A stretch of 64,000 bases of DNA from assembly GCF_003353175.1 (NCBI RefSeq), contig NZ_QHKS01000005.1:248001-312000 (forward strand), given 5' to 3'. How positions within the stretch are numbered: position 1 is the first letter of the stretch; the number at the start of each line of letters is the position of its first letter. Both the position numbers and the translations under genes were made by a program. The notes under the pieces are model-generated. The model did not search any database and had not been told where the DNA came from. It saw nothing but the letters and a program-made list of their open reading frames with translations. The stretch comes from Paraburkholderia lacunae (GTDB taxonomy: Bacteria; Pseudomonadota; Gammaproteobacteria; Burkholderiales; Burkholderiaceae). Positions 9,027-17,825 of the stretch are shown here, piece by piece.

Positions 9027-10148
9027 ATGAAAAATGTATTTTTGGGTGTACTGATCGGTGCATGTTCATTCGCTGGTGCGACAGCGCGAGCACAAAATTC
9101 AGTGACGCTTTATGGCGTCGCGGACGCCGGGTTCGATTTTCTCAGCCAGGTGCAGACCGGCGTTGGCACGACTGCTTCGCGTTTGCGCGCTGAAAGCAGC
9201 GATTTTGGGGCGAGCCGGTTTGGGCTGCTCGGCAAAGAGGACCTGGGCGGGGCGCTGGCAGTCATTTTCAATCTCGAATCGGGTACGAACCTGATGTCGG
9301 GAACCGCCGGCAGTAGCGGCGGGCGTCTCTTTAGCCGCAAGGCACTGGTCGGTCTCAACAGCGAGCAGTACGGGCGGCTTCAGATGGGACGCAATCTGTT
9401 CATTGCGAACGATCAGTGGGACGCGGACCCGATGGTGCAGCAGGCCTATTCGTCTACCGCACTCGTTCGAAGCCGCAATGTGCCGATCACGAGCAACAAC
9501 ATCGAGTATCAATCACCCTCTATTGGTGGTTTCAGTGCGCATGTGCAGTATGCACTCGGCAATCAGGCCGGCGCATTCAACAGCGGGGCGACCGGCGAAG
9601 CGGGGCGCAGCGATGGGGTGCAATTGACATACAAGAACTCGCTTTTCATGCTTCGAGGCATGTACGACGAATTGCGGGACTCGAGCGGGCGCATGAGCAA
9701 CGTATTTACCAGCTCACGGGAGTTCTTCGTCGGCGCCAACCTGTATGTGAATGCGTTCACGCTGCAGGCCGCTTACACGCATCTCAGCGCGCCGGACACG
9801 CCTGCCGGTCTCGCGCGCAGCGCGGATCACTATTGGCTCGGCGGGCAATACCGGCCGACGCCTGCGCTGACGCTCAACGGCGCTGTTTACTACATTCATG
9901 TCGGGTCTGGTGCGGGAGACGCGACGCACGATCCGTCCGGCCACGCAACGATGTTCGCGACTGGTGCGACGTACAGCCTGTCGAAGCGCACGCTCCTGTA
10001 TGCGACGGTTGCGCACGTGCGCAACGCGAGCGGGTCGAATTTTTCTGTGGTGAACAACAACCCCGGTCTGAATAACGACAATCTCGACAACCCATTGCCG
10101 GGGCGTTCGCAAACCGGTGGTTATATCGGCATCAACCACTCGTTCTAA
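9027..10148 (+). CDS. Outer-membrane porin, OmpC type (porin 1)
   Basis: A 373-residue general porin of the betaproteobacterial Gram-negative porin family. A signal peptide (MKNVFLGVLIGACSFAGATARA) is followed by mature NSVTLYGVADAGFDF and ends in INHSF, the aromatic last residue needed for outer-membrane assembly. Conserved features include SRFGLLGKEDLGGALAVIFNLE and GGRLFSRKALVGLNSEQYGRLQMGR. ATG follows AAGGAG. Its place between mmsA and iolG suggests it helps inositol cross the outer membrane and shares the iol regulation (inference). A hairpin lies downstream, before iolG. Confidence 0.93.
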   Translation: MKNVFLGVLIGACSFAGATARAQNSVTLYGVADAGFDFLSQVQTGVGTTASRLRAESSDFGASRFGLLGKEDLGGALAVIFNLESGTNLMSGTAGSSGGRLFSRKALVGLNSEQYGRLQMGRNLFIANDQWDADPMVQQAYSSTALVRSRNVPITSNNIEYQSPSIGGFSAHVQYALGNQAGAFNSGATGEAGRSDGVQLTYKNSLFMLRGMYDELRDSSGRMSNVFTSSREFFVGANLYVNAFTLQAAYTHLSAPDTPAGLARSADHYWLGGQYRPTPALTLNGAVYYIHVGSGAGDATHDPSGHATMFATGATYSLSKRTLLYATVAHVRNASGSNFSVVNNNPGLNNDNLDNPLPGRSQTGGYIGINHSF

Positions 10149-10180
10149 CCAGGTGTGTTGACGTCAGGCGCTATTTACAG

Positions 10181-10208
10181 CTCTTGCCCACGGGCAAGAG
10201 TTTCATTT
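10181..10208 (+). terminator. Candidate terminator or attenuator between porin and iolG
   Basis: CTCTTGCC and GGCAAGAG form an 8-bp stem around a 4-nt loop, directly followed by TTTCATTT. It begins 32 nt after the porin stop and ends 30 nt before the iolG start, so it may lower rather than abolish iolG expression. The T run is interrupted, so the strength is uncertain. Confidence 0.5.
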
Positions 10209-10237
10209 CGACGAAATCCATTAAACGGAAGAATACG

Positions 10238-11245
10238 ATGATTGACATTGCTTTGTTCGGAGCCGGCCGCATCGGTAAGATTCACGCAGAGAACCTCGTA
10301 CGTCAGGCGGGCGTGCGGCTCAAGTATGTGGTCGACATGCACGTGCCTTCGGCGCAGGCGCTCGCGCAGATATACGGCGCGAAAGTGACGGACGTTGAAG
10401 GCGCGCTGGGTGACCCTTCGGTCGGCGCCGTTGTCATCGCGTCGAGTACGAATACCCATGCGGATCTGATTATCAGCGCGGCGAATGCAGGCAAAGCAGT
10501 GTTTTGCGAAAAGCCCGTGGACCTGACAGTCGAGCGTTCGCGTGAGAGCGCAGCGGCGGTTGCCCGCAATGGTGTGACCTGCATGATCGGCTTTCAACGC
10601 CGTTTCGATCCGACGTTCGCGGCGCTCAAGGCGCGCATCGAGCGTGGCGAGATCGGCGACCCGGAGATGCTGATCATTACGAGCCGGGATCCGGGTGCGC
10701 CGCCTGTCGACTATATCAAGAGCTCAGGTGGCATTTTCAAGGACATGCTGATCCACGATCTGGATGTGTTCCGCTGGATCTTGGGCGACGAGGCGCAAAC
10801 GCTTCACGCGACCGGCAGTTGCCTGACCGATCCGGCTGTTCAGGATGCGGGCGACATTGATTCGACTGCGGTGACGATCCGCACCGAACGCGGACTCCTG
10901 TGTCAGATCAACACGTCGCGCCGGGCCGCCTATGGTTACGATCAGCGCTTCGAAGTGCTCGGCAGCAAGGGTATGCTGCAGGCAGGCAATGTGCGGCCCA
11001 CCGAAGTGACTGGCTGGTCGGCCAATGCCGTGTCGGTCGACGTGCCGGAGCCGTTCTTTCTCGAGCGTTATCGGCAGGCCTATGCCGCGGAAATGGCACA
11101 TTTTGTCGAGGCGCTGACCACCGGCACACCTGTGCGTACGACAATCGATGATGGCGTCAAGGCACTCGAGTTGGCTCAACTCGCTACGCTTTCGTGGCAG
11201 AGGAAAGGCGAGACGCTTCAGGTGATGTCTGAGGGAGGCGCGTAA
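10238..11245 (+). CDS. iolG: myo-Inositol 2-dehydrogenase
   Basis: A 335-residue Gfo/Idh/MocA-family NAD-dependent dehydrogenase that oxidises myo-inositol to 2-keto-myo-inositol, the entry step of this pathway. The Rossmann motif is IALFGAGRIGKIHAENL. Catalytic candidates are Lys92 in EKPVD, and Asp169 and His173 in FKDMLIHDLD, matching the family K/D/H arrangement. The frame is open upstream, but the ATG at 10238 is chosen because the next residues begin the Rossmann strand and ACGGAAGA precedes it. It is last in the inositol block and separated from mmsA by the porin gene. Confidence 0.93.
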   Translation: MIDIALFGAGRIGKIHAENLVRQAGVRLKYVVDMHVPSAQALAQIYGAKVTDVEGALGDPSVGAVVIASSTNTHADLIISAANAGKAVFCEKPVDLTVERSRESAAAVARNGVTCMIGFQRRFDPTFAALKARIERGEIGDPEMLIITSRDPGAPPVDYIKSSGGIFKDMLIHDLDVFRWILGDEAQTLHATGSCLTDPAVQDAGDIDSTAVTIRTERGLLCQINTSRRAAYGYDQRFEVLGSKGMLQAGNVRPTEVTGWSANAVSVDVPEPFFLERYRQAYAAEMAHFVEALTTGTPVRTTIDDGVKALELAQLATLSWQRKGETLQVMSEGGA

Positions 11246-11342
11246 CACCCTCTGGCGCGGCATAGCGGCGTCCTCGAAGCGCGGGAGTCGTTCATCACAT
11301 CAGAGCCCCAATCGATGCGTCAGAGAAAGCGCGTTCCAAAAG

Positions 11343-11370
11343 AAAAACGCCCCGCAGGGCGTTTTTCAAA
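11343..11370. terminator. Bidirectional rho-independent terminator
   Basis: AAAAACGCCC and GGGCGTTTTT form a perfect 10-bp stem with a CGCA loop. The symmetrical A and T runs let it act on both strands. It lies between the converging iolG and porin 2 genes and most probably ends porin 2 transcription on the minus strand. Confidence 0.85.
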
Positions 11371-11416
11371 ACCTCGGGACAGCAGGGAGCTCGCGCTTCC
11401 CGCCGACAACACGCGA

Positions 11417-12580
11417 TCAGAACTTGTGACGGATACCGACGCGGAAGGCCAGCTGGTTGTCCGCACCCGTGCCCGACGTGCTGAAGTAGCTCGTGCTCGA
11501 ACCGATCTGCGCTTGCAGATCTTGCGTGCCGTTGTGGCCTGCGGCGATCTGGTAGATACCCAGTGCGTACACGTCCGTACGCTTGCTCAGCGCGTAGTCG
11601 ACGCTCAGGTCCACCTGGTTCCAGTGGCCCGTGTTGGCGTTGCTCAGGTGCATGTAGGTGTAGCCTGCGCCTGCCGTCAGTGCCGGCGTGAACGCGTACT
11701 TCGCGCCAGCTTCGTATGCAGCGAACGTCGTCGTGCCGCCCGTGATCGGCTCGAAGCGCGTGTTCGTGTACAACGCCCACAGCGTCGCTGCACCGATCGA
11801 GTAACGGCCGCCGACGCCGAACGTGCGCAGATCGCGGACGCTGCCCGTCGACACATTGGCGATGGTCGTCGAGAACGAGGGCGTGGATTGGCTCGGGTAA
11901 CGGATGTCCGTGTACGCCGCGCCGATGCCGAACGGGCCGTTCGCATAGTTCAGGCCGAAGCTGTATGCGCGCGACGAACCTGCGACCGGTGCCGCGACCG
12001 TGCCGCTTGCCGGCGAACCGGCGAATGCGCCAGCCTGGTTCGAGAAGCCGTACATCGCGCCGAAGGTCAGACCCGCGAAATTCGAGCTGCTGAACTTGAC
12101 CGCGTTGTTGATGCGGCTCGACGTCAACTGGTCGACGTCGTTGATGTGATAAGCGTAGTTACCCGCGACGGTTTGGCCACCGGTCGAGTAGTTGCCGCCC
12201 AGGTAGTCCGTCGAAAAGGAATACTGGCGACCGAACGTCAGCGAGCCGATGTCGTTCTTCGACAGACCGACGTACGCTTGACGACCGAAGAGCGCGCCGC
12301 CCTGGCCGAGCGTGCCGTTGCCGCTGTTGAAGCCGTTTTCCAACACGAACAGCGCCTTCAGGCCGCCACCGAGGTCTTCCGTACCACGCAGGCCCCAACG
12401 GCTGCCTTGAGCAACGCCGTCGTCGTACTTGAAGAGCTTGTCGTGGCTGGTGCCCGACTTGGAGTTGTTCACGTAGCTGATACCGGCATCGATCAAACCA
12501 TACAGCGTGACGCTGCTTTGCGCATGGGCGGCGCTGGCGAAGACGGCGAGAGTAGCGGCGGTCAATAGTTTCTTGTTCAA
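11417..12580 (-). CDS. Outer-membrane porin, OmpC type (porin 2)
   Basis: A 387-residue Burkholderia-type general porin. The signal peptide MNKKLLTAATLAVFASAAHA is followed by QSSVTLYGLIDAGISYVNNS, and the last residues are RHKF with terminal Phe. The characteristic SRWGLRGTEDLGGGLKALFVLENGF and GRQAYVGLSKNDIGSLTFGRQYS segments are present. It forms a trimeric outer-membrane channel for small polar solutes. It stands alone, convergent with iolG and ended by a strong terminator. Its sequence is much closer to housekeeping porins of this group than porin 1 is. A long open frame on the opposite strand is a shadow of codon bias. Confidence 0.95.
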   Translation of the reverse strand: MNKKLLTAATLAVFASAAHAQSSVTLYGLIDAGISYVNNSKSGTSHDKLFKYDDGVAQGSRWGLRGTEDLGGGLKALFVLENGFNSGNGTLGQGGALFGRQAYVGLSKNDIGSLTFGRQYSFSTDYLGGNYSTGGQTVAGNYAYHINDVDQLTSSRINNAVKFSSSNFAGLTFGAMYGFSNQAGAFAGSPASGTVAAPVAGSSRAYSFGLNYANGPFGIGAAYTDIRYPSQSTPSFSTTIANVSTGSVRDLRTFGVGGRYSIGAATLWALYTNTRFEPITGGTTTFAAYEAGAKYAFTPALTAGAGYTYMHLSNANTGHWNQVDLSVDYALSKRTDVYALGIYQIAAGHNGTQDLQAQIGSSTSYFSTSGTGADNQLAFRVGIRHKF

Positions 12581-12887
12581 GACATTCTCCGATGAAAAAT
12601 TAAGCGATCGCGACGCCGGCTCTCCGGCAAGGTCGTGCGATGGGCCGAAATTTAAGGGAATGCAGAGTAAGGTTTGTGACAGCTTTGGTTATATTTGCGA
12701 CCTGTCGTGCCAGCGCGACACTCAGCGACACTCACATAGCTTCGCTATCGGAAATCACGCAGGCCGCCCGCGCATAAGCTTTTTCGGTTTCGCGCGGCTA
12801 TGCGTATGAAAAATGATTGGTTTCAGGGCGCCGCGGCCGCATGCGACGATGCGCGCCTATCCATCAGAACCGCTTGTGGGGGAACGC
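12581..12887. other. Divergent intergenic region, porin 2 / MetQ-like gene
   Basis: 307 nt between two divergent genes, with lower GC than its surroundings. It should hold the promoter of each gene. No clear sigma70 pair or operator could be assigned by eye; the direct repeat CAGCGACACTCA / CAGCGACACTCAC-like text near 12714-12734 is short and may be chance. Confidence 0.4.
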
Positions 12888-13694
12888 ATGCAACGCCGGA
12901 CAATCATTCAGAATCTGCTCGCCATCGCCGCCGTTTCGCTGACGGCAACGTTTGCGCACGCGGACGGCAAACAACTCAGGATCGGCACGATGAGCGGCCC
13001 GGATGCACAGATCTGGTCGGTGGTGACCAAGGTCGCCGCGCGTGAAGGACTGAATGTGAAGGTCATCGAATTCAACGACTACGTGCAGCCGAATGCCGCA
13101 CTGGACGCGGGCGACCTCGACGCCAACGGCTTTCAGCACCAGCCGTTTCTCGACAGCCAGATCAGGCAGCGCGGCTACAGGATCGTCAATGTCGGCCTGA
13201 CCTATGTTGCGCCGATGGGCTTCTACGCGAACCAGCTCAAGTCGCTGAAGGACTTGCCCGAGGGCGCGAAGGTCGGCATCCAGAACGATCCGTCGAACGG
13301 CAACCGCGCGCTGCTGTTGCTGCAGAAGTACGGCGTGATCAAGCTGAAGCCGGGCGTCGGCACGAACGGCGTCAACGCGACGCCGCTCGACGTCGCCGAC
13401 AACCCGAAGAAGATCAGGCTGGTCGAACTCGACGCCGCGCAATTGCCGCGTGCGCTCGGCGACCTCGACGCCGCGTCGATCAATACCGACTACGCGGTCA
13501 AAGCCGGCCTGCAGCCGACCAAAGACGCCATCGCGATCGAAGACCTCAAGGGTCCGTACGCGAATCTGATCGCGGTGCGTGCGCAGGACCGCAATCAGCC
13601 GTGGGTCAAGAAACTGGTGGCGGCCTATGAATCGGACGAGGTGCGCCGCTACATCGATACGCAATTCAAAGGCGCGATCATTCCGGCGTTCTGA
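12888..13694 (+). CDS. MetQ/NlpA-family substrate-binding protein
   Basis: A 268-residue periplasmic binding protein of the NlpA/MetQ family, which normally delivers methionine to the MetNI ABC transporter. A signal peptide, MQRRTIIQNLLAIAAVSLTA through FAHA, precedes DGKQLRIGTMSGPDAQ. Family segments include NDYVQPNAALDAGDLDANGFQHQPFLD and YVAPMGFYANQLKSLKDLPEG. There is no lipobox Cys, so it seems to be soluble rather than a lipoprotein, unlike E. coli MetQ. The ATG at 12888 follows GGGGGAACGC; upstream in-frame starts give an unlikely leader. No metN or metI adjoins it, so it must work with a transporter encoded elsewhere. Confidence 0.88.
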   Translation: MQRRTIIQNLLAIAAVSLTATFAHADGKQLRIGTMSGPDAQIWSVVTKVAAREGLNVKVIEFNDYVQPNAALDAGDLDANGFQHQPFLDSQIRQRGYRIVNVGLTYVAPMGFYANQLKSLKDLPEGAKVGIQNDPSNGNRALLLLQKYGVIKLKPGVGTNGVNATPLDVADNPKKIRLVELDAAQLPRALGDLDAASINTDYAVKAGLQPTKDAIAIEDLKGPYANLIAVRAQDRNQPWVKKLVAAYESDEVRRYIDTQFKGAIIPAF

Positions 13695-13708
13695 GCGATC
13701 CGGTTTGA

Positions 13709-14824
13709 TTAATTGCTCAACAGCGAGCCGCTTCTGAACGCCTTCGCGCCGGCAATGCGTGCGAACTCCAGGCCGGCCGTCGCGAAGCGCGTCAAATGCC
13801 GTGCGTACAACACGCCGGCCACACCGCTCTTCAAGGTCACGACGCGATCGGTCAGCGGATCGACGATATCGGCGATTTCCGTACCCGCATCGACCCAGGT
13901 GCCGACTTCGCAGCGGTACACCAGTACGCCGCTGATCGGCGCGACGAGCGGCTCGGCGCCGGCGAGCGGCGTCGCGGCGAATTCGAGCGCAGGTAGCGGG
14001 GCGGGCGTCCCTTCGATCACGCCGCGCGAGGTCAGGTACTCGATGATCGCCTGTGCATCGCGCTCGGCGTATTCGTACGACACCTCGCGCTGGCCGCGCA
14101 GTTCGATCGTCACCGAGATCGCGCCGTTCGGAATCGGGAAGCGCTCGCCGTACCGGCCGCGCAGATCCGACCAGCAGAAGCTGTGAATTTCGTCGAACGG
14201 ATTGCCCACCGAATTCAGCGCGAGCAATGACGCCTTCGCGTCCAGATAGCACGCGAGAGGCTCGACTTCCGGCCACAGATCGGGGTTCGTGTAGAGGTGC
14301 ATCGCGGCTTCCCAGTCGCAATGCAGATCGAGCACGACGTCGGCGTCGTAGGACAGCTTTTGCAGCGCGAGACGCTGCGATTCAAGCTCGGTATCCGGCT
14401 CTTGCTCGTCGAGCGCCTCACGCATCGCCGCGCGGATCGCGAGGCGATTGGCGTCGATGTCCCCGCTCAGGCGCGCCTCGATGCGCGGCTGTATAAGCGC
14501 CGACAGGTCGTAGAAGTTACGGTTGAAGTTCTGCGCGGTGTTGGTTTCGAAGCGGCCGCTCAGGTGGCCGAGAAAGTGCTGATTCAGGCCGATCGGATTC
14601 GCCACCGGCACGATCACGACTTCGCCGCGCACCTTGCCGACGGCTTCGAGCGCGGCGAGCTTGCGGCGCAGCGCCCAGGACACCAGCATGCCGGGCAACT
14701 CGTCGGCATGCAGCGACGACTGGATGTAAATCTTCTGCCCGCCGCCGGGACCGTAGTGAAAACTCGTCAGGTTGCGGGCGGTGCCGAGCGTCGGTGCGAT
14801 CAGCGGATGGGTTCGGGTTTGCAT
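13709..14824 (-). CDS. Succinylglutamate desuccinylase/aspartoacylase-family deacylase
   Basis: A 371-residue zinc hydrolase of the AstE/AspA branch of the M14 superfamily, which removes acyl groups from N-acyl amino acids. The metal-site motif SSLHADELPGML is at about residues 35-46, a second zinc ligand is likely in VLDLHCDWEAAMHLY, and substrate-binding NxxxxNRNFYDL lies between. The last 90 residues (PISGVLVYRCEVGTWVDAGTEIADI) form a lipoyl-like beta domain seen in this subfamily. A TTG 21 nt upstream is an alternative start. It lies downstream of an amino-acid binding protein on the same strand, separated by a terminator. The exact substrate is unknown. Confidence 0.85.
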   Translation of the reverse strand: MQTRTHPLIAPTLGTARNLTSFHYGPGGGQKIYIQSSLHADELPGMLVSWALRRKLAALEAVGKVRGEVVIVPVANPIGLNQHFLGHLSGRFETNTAQNFNRNFYDLSALIQPRIEARLSGDIDANRLAIRAAMREALDEQEPDTELESQRLALQKLSYDADVVLDLHCDWEAAMHLYTNPDLWPEVEPLACYLDAKASLLALNSVGNPFDEIHSFCWSDLRGRYGERFPIPNGAISVTIELRGQREVSYEYAERDAQAIIEYLTSRGVIEGTPAPLPALEFAATPLAGAEPLVAPISGVLVYRCEVGTWVDAGTEIADIVDPLTDRVVTLKSGVAGVLYARHLTRFATAGLEFARIAGAKAFRSGSLLSN

Positions 14825-14995
14825 GGTTTTCAGGTGCGCTGGCAAGTGGGGCGGCCGCGCTATGTCGTTGATTACAGGGGGAAGATTGTCTCGTGGTCGG
14901 TTTGCGGCGGGCCGTCCGCGCGGCGCCTCGATCGCACGATCTTAGCCGATATGGCGGGGCGGATGGTTTTGCGCTGTATCGTGCGGAGGGTCTTG

Positions 14996-15030
14996 CAAAC
15001 AAAACGGGCCCCGCGTGTGGCGGGGCCCGT
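14996..15030 (-). terminator. Strong rho-independent terminator
   Basis: An 11-bp perfect GC-rich stem (15004-15014 with 15020-15030) encloses a GTGTG loop; read on the minus strand it is followed by TTTTGTTTG. It lies 62 nt downstream of the ArgT-like binding-protein gene and ends that single-gene unit before the deacylase. Confidence 0.9.
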
Positions 15031-15091
15031 CCTGGTTACGTTGCCTCGCGCGGCGCGCCTTCAGACACGCCACGCTGGGTCGGCTGCCGTA

Positions 15092-15874
15092 TTAGCCGCC
15101 GTACACGTCGAAGTCGAAGTACTTCTTCTCGAGCTTCTTGTACGTACCGTCCTTGATGATGTCGGCAATCGCCTTGTCGACCTTCGCCTTCAGATCGGTG
15201 TCTTCCTTGCGCATGCCGATGCCGGCACCGTTGCCGAGGATCTTCGGATCTTCCAGATCCTTGCCGACGAACTCGAAGCCCGCGCCGCGCGGCGTCTTCA
15301 GGAAGCCGATGTCAGCTTGCACCGCGTCTTGCAACGCTGCATCCAGACGGCCCGACAGCAAGTCGGCGTAGACCTGGTCCTGGTTCTGATACGGCACGAC
15401 CTTCGCGCCCTTCGCTTCCCAGTAAGTCTTTGCGTAGGTTTCCTGGATCGTGCCCTGCTCGACGCCTACCGACTTGCCCTTGAGCGAATCGGCCGTCGGC
15501 ATGATGCCCGAACCCTTCTTCGCGACGAGGCGCGTCGGCGTGTTGAACAGCTTCGACGAGAAAGCAATCTGCTCGGCGCGTTGCGGCGTCATGGACATCG
15601 ACGACAGCACGCCGTCGAACTTCTTCGCCTTCAGTGCCGGGATCATGCCGTCGAAGTCGTTTTCGACCCATACGCATTTGGCCTTCAGGCGTGCGCAGAT
15701 TTCATTGCCGAGGTCGATATCGAAACCAGCGAGCTTGCCGTCCGAGCCCTTCGACTCAAACGGAGGATAGCTGGCGTCAACGCCGAAACGGATAGTCGAC
15801 CAATCTTTAGCGTGTGCGCCAATCGAGACGGTGGCAAGCAGAGCGACCGTCAAAGCCGCTAGCAGTTTTTTCAC
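15092..15874 (-). CDS. Lysine/arginine/ornithine-type ABC substrate-binding protein
   Basis: A 260-residue periplasmic binding protein of family 3 (ArgT/HisJ). The signal peptide MKKLLAALTVALLATVSIGA ends at AHA. The mature protein starts KDWSTIRFGVDASYPPFESK and shows GFDIDLGNEICARL and DGMIPALKAKKFDGVLSSMSMTPQRA, all typical of basic amino-acid binders. The start appears to be GTG, preceded by GAGGAGT. No permease or ATPase adjoins it, and it ends in its own terminator, so it is monocistronic and probably uses a histidine/arginine transporter encoded elsewhere. Confidence 0.92.
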   Translation of the reverse strand: MKKLLAALTVALLATVSIGAHAKDWSTIRFGVDASYPPFESKGSDGKLAGFDIDLGNEICARLKAKCVWVENDFDGMIPALKAKKFDGVLSSMSMTPQRAEQIAFSSKLFNTPTRLVAKKGSGIMPTADSLKGKSVGVEQGTIQETYAKTYWEAKGAKVVPYQNQDQVYADLLSGRLDAALQDAVQADIGFLKTPRGAGFEFVGKDLEDPKILGNGAGIGMRKEDTDLKAKVDKAIADIIKDGTYKKLEKKYFDFDVYGG

Positions 15875-16652
15875 TGTTTTACTCCTCGGTGTAGTTCAAA
15901 TTCTCCCGCATGCGGTTGTGCCGTAGCGGGACGTCCGGCACGACTTACGACCGGACCTGGTTGAGTCTGCCGGCCGGGGCGGCCGGTAGCGCGCGCCAAG
16001 CTTACCAGTTCAAAAAGATTGGGTAGCTAGTGAAACACCGGATAGCGAACGAGAATAGCTTCTAAAGCCTGAATAGGGCGGTAATTTGACTGCATCGTTG
16101 ATGCGAATCGTATCGCTTGGCTTTCTATCGCTTGCTGTTTGTAAAGGTGCTGTAAAGAACTTGGCTAGTGTGTGGATTCGAAGCGGATTTCGGCGCAGAC
16201 CAGCTTGACTATCAGGCTGGCTGTGAAAATCACCTTGCTATTCCCTTCGCGCTCCCTGCCTCCTGCCCGTTGCCGAACGAATCCGCGGGTTCATCCCTGG
16301 CGGTGCCATGTCAGGCGCGCCAAGGCTTGCGCTTCGACCGTTCCCTCGACCCGATCCAATTAAAGATCCAGTGCGGCCATCCGTTATACATAAGTAAGCG
16401 CGAGGCGAGCCGTTGCGTGCATCCTGCCGGTAGCCTGTTCCCGCCGGTGCCGGCGAGACCTGGCCAACAACGCCCTCCCTGGCGCTATCATCGACGCGCT
16501 GCGCGCCTGCCATACAGCGTCGACGAGCTTATCTGTCTGAACGAAGTCATTCGACACCCTGCCGGCGGCCAACTGCCGCCTTTCGGTAGACGCTCGTCGT
16601 CACGGCATTGCGCCGGGCGATGTTGATGGAATGCACACGATTTGGAGGGCAG
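15875..16652. other. Gene-poor region upstream of PotD-like gene
   Basis: About 780 nt between divergent genes. The half next to the ArgT-like gene should hold that gene's promoter. Open frames on both strands here (for example 16168-16626) have no recognisable domain, no good ribosome-binding site and poor codon bias. Nothing else could be supported. Confidence 0.5.
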
Positions 16653-17825
16653 ATGAAGTGCACGGTGGCAACCCATCTTTCCAGCCGCGAATCGCAGCCG
16701 GTGCCCGGCGCCCGGATGGCCGGCCCCCGGATGCCCGGCGCCCGGATGGCCGGCCCCCGGATCCATCGCGCAACGACGCTTTTTCCCGGATTTTTGACAC
16801 TGCTGCTGAGCGCCGTTTTCTGCGCTAGCCTTTTATCTGCCGCGCCGGTTGCCGCCGACGAGAAGGTTCTGCGCGTGCTGGCATGGCCGGGGTATGCGGA
16901 CGGCGACGTGGTCAAAGCTTTCGAAGCGCGTTTCCATGCGAAGGTGGAAGTCACGCTGGTCGATTCCGACGAGGCGCTATGGGACCAGATGCACACCAAA
17001 GACGCGCCGCAATTCGACGTGCTGGCAGCCAATACCGCCGAAATCCAGCGCTATACCCGCGCGAATCTGCTGACGCCGCTCGATCTGGCCAGTCTGCCCA
17101 ATACCCGACGACAATTGCCGCGTTTTCAGGCGCTGTCGTCGATTCCGGGATTGACGGCGGCGGGCAAGGTGTACGCCATTCCATTCACCTATTCGTCGAT
17201 GGGACTGATCTATGATCGCAAGCAGATTGCCGTTGCGCCGCGCTCGATGCGCGAATTGTGGAACCCGCGTTACCGCGGCAAGGTTCTCGACTTCAACAGC
17301 GCCCAGCATAATTTCTCGTTCACGGCGCTGGCACTGGGCTATGCTCATCCCTTTCAGCTCGATGCCGCGCAGATGCGGGTAATCGCCCACAAGCTGGTCG
17401 AGTTGCGCCGCAACTTGCTGACGTATTACACCCTGCCGGAAGAGGCGACCGCGTTCTTCATTCGACACAAGGCTGCCTTGATGTTCGGCAACTATGGCAC
17501 CCAGCAGGTCGCTTTGCTGCGTCGCGCCGGCGCGGACGTGGGCTATGTGATTCCCGACGAAGGCGCGCTCGCGTGGCTCGACTGCTGGTCGATGACCCGT
17601 TCGGCGGCCGATCGTCCGCTTGCGCTCGCGTGGATCAACTACATGCTCGAACCGGACGTCAGCGAGTTGTTGACCCAGCGCCAGGGGCTCGCCAACACCT
17701 TGACCGAGCCCGCGGAATACCGCGACGACGCGCGCATCGTCTGGATCGGCCCGGTAGAGGACATCCAGCGGCGCGAGGAGCTGTGGCGCAAAATCGTGTC
17801 GGGAGACCGCTCGGAGCGCTTTTGA
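16653..17825 (+). CDS. PotD/NspS-like periplasmic polyamine-binding-type protein
   Basis: A 390-residue family 1 extracellular solute-binding protein of the PotD type. After an unusual 30-residue leader with a duplicated segment, a signal sequence (FLTLLLSAVFCASLLSAA, cut near PVAA-DEK) leads to the mature protein VLRVLAWPGYADGDVVKAFEARF. Family features include DVLAANTAEIQRYTRANLL, AIPFTYSSMGLIYDRKQI and ADRPLALAWINYMLEP. ATG at 16653 follows GGAGGG with good spacing; in-frame ATGs inside the duplicated leader are alternatives. It has no ABC partner. Instead its stop overlaps the start of a GGDEF protein (TGATG), which suggests it signals rather than transports. Confidence 0.82.
   Translation: MKCTVATHLSSRESQPVPGARMAGPRMPGARMAGPRIHRATTLFPGFLTLLLSAVFCASLLSAAPVAADEKVLRVLAWPGYADGDVVKAFEARFHAKVEVTLVDSDEALWDQMHTKDAPQFDVLAANTAEIQRYTRANLLTPLDLASLPNTRRQLPRFQALSSIPGLTAAGKVYAIPFTYSSMGLIYDRKQIAVAPRSMRELWNPRYRGKVLDFNSAQHNFSFTALALGYAHPFQLDAAQMRVIAHKLVELRRNLLTYYTLPEEATAFFIRHKAALMFGNYGTQQVALLRRAGADVGYVIPDEGALAWLDCWSMTRSAADRPLALAWINYMLEPDVSELLTQRQGLANTLTEPAEYRDDARIVWIGPVEDIQRREELWRKIVSGDRSERF
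16704..16763 (+). repeat. 30-bp tandem duplication in PotD-like leader
   Basis: Two 30-bp units (16704-16733, 16734-16763) differ at one base. They encode PGARMAGPRM twice, ahead of the signal-peptide hydrophobic core. The unit is in frame, so the protein stays open, and each unit contains possible ATG starts. Confidence 0.8.

Noticed and set aside
16168..16626. 152-codon open frame upstream of the PotD-like gene
   Set aside because: No ribosome-binding site, poor codon bias and no recognisable domain.
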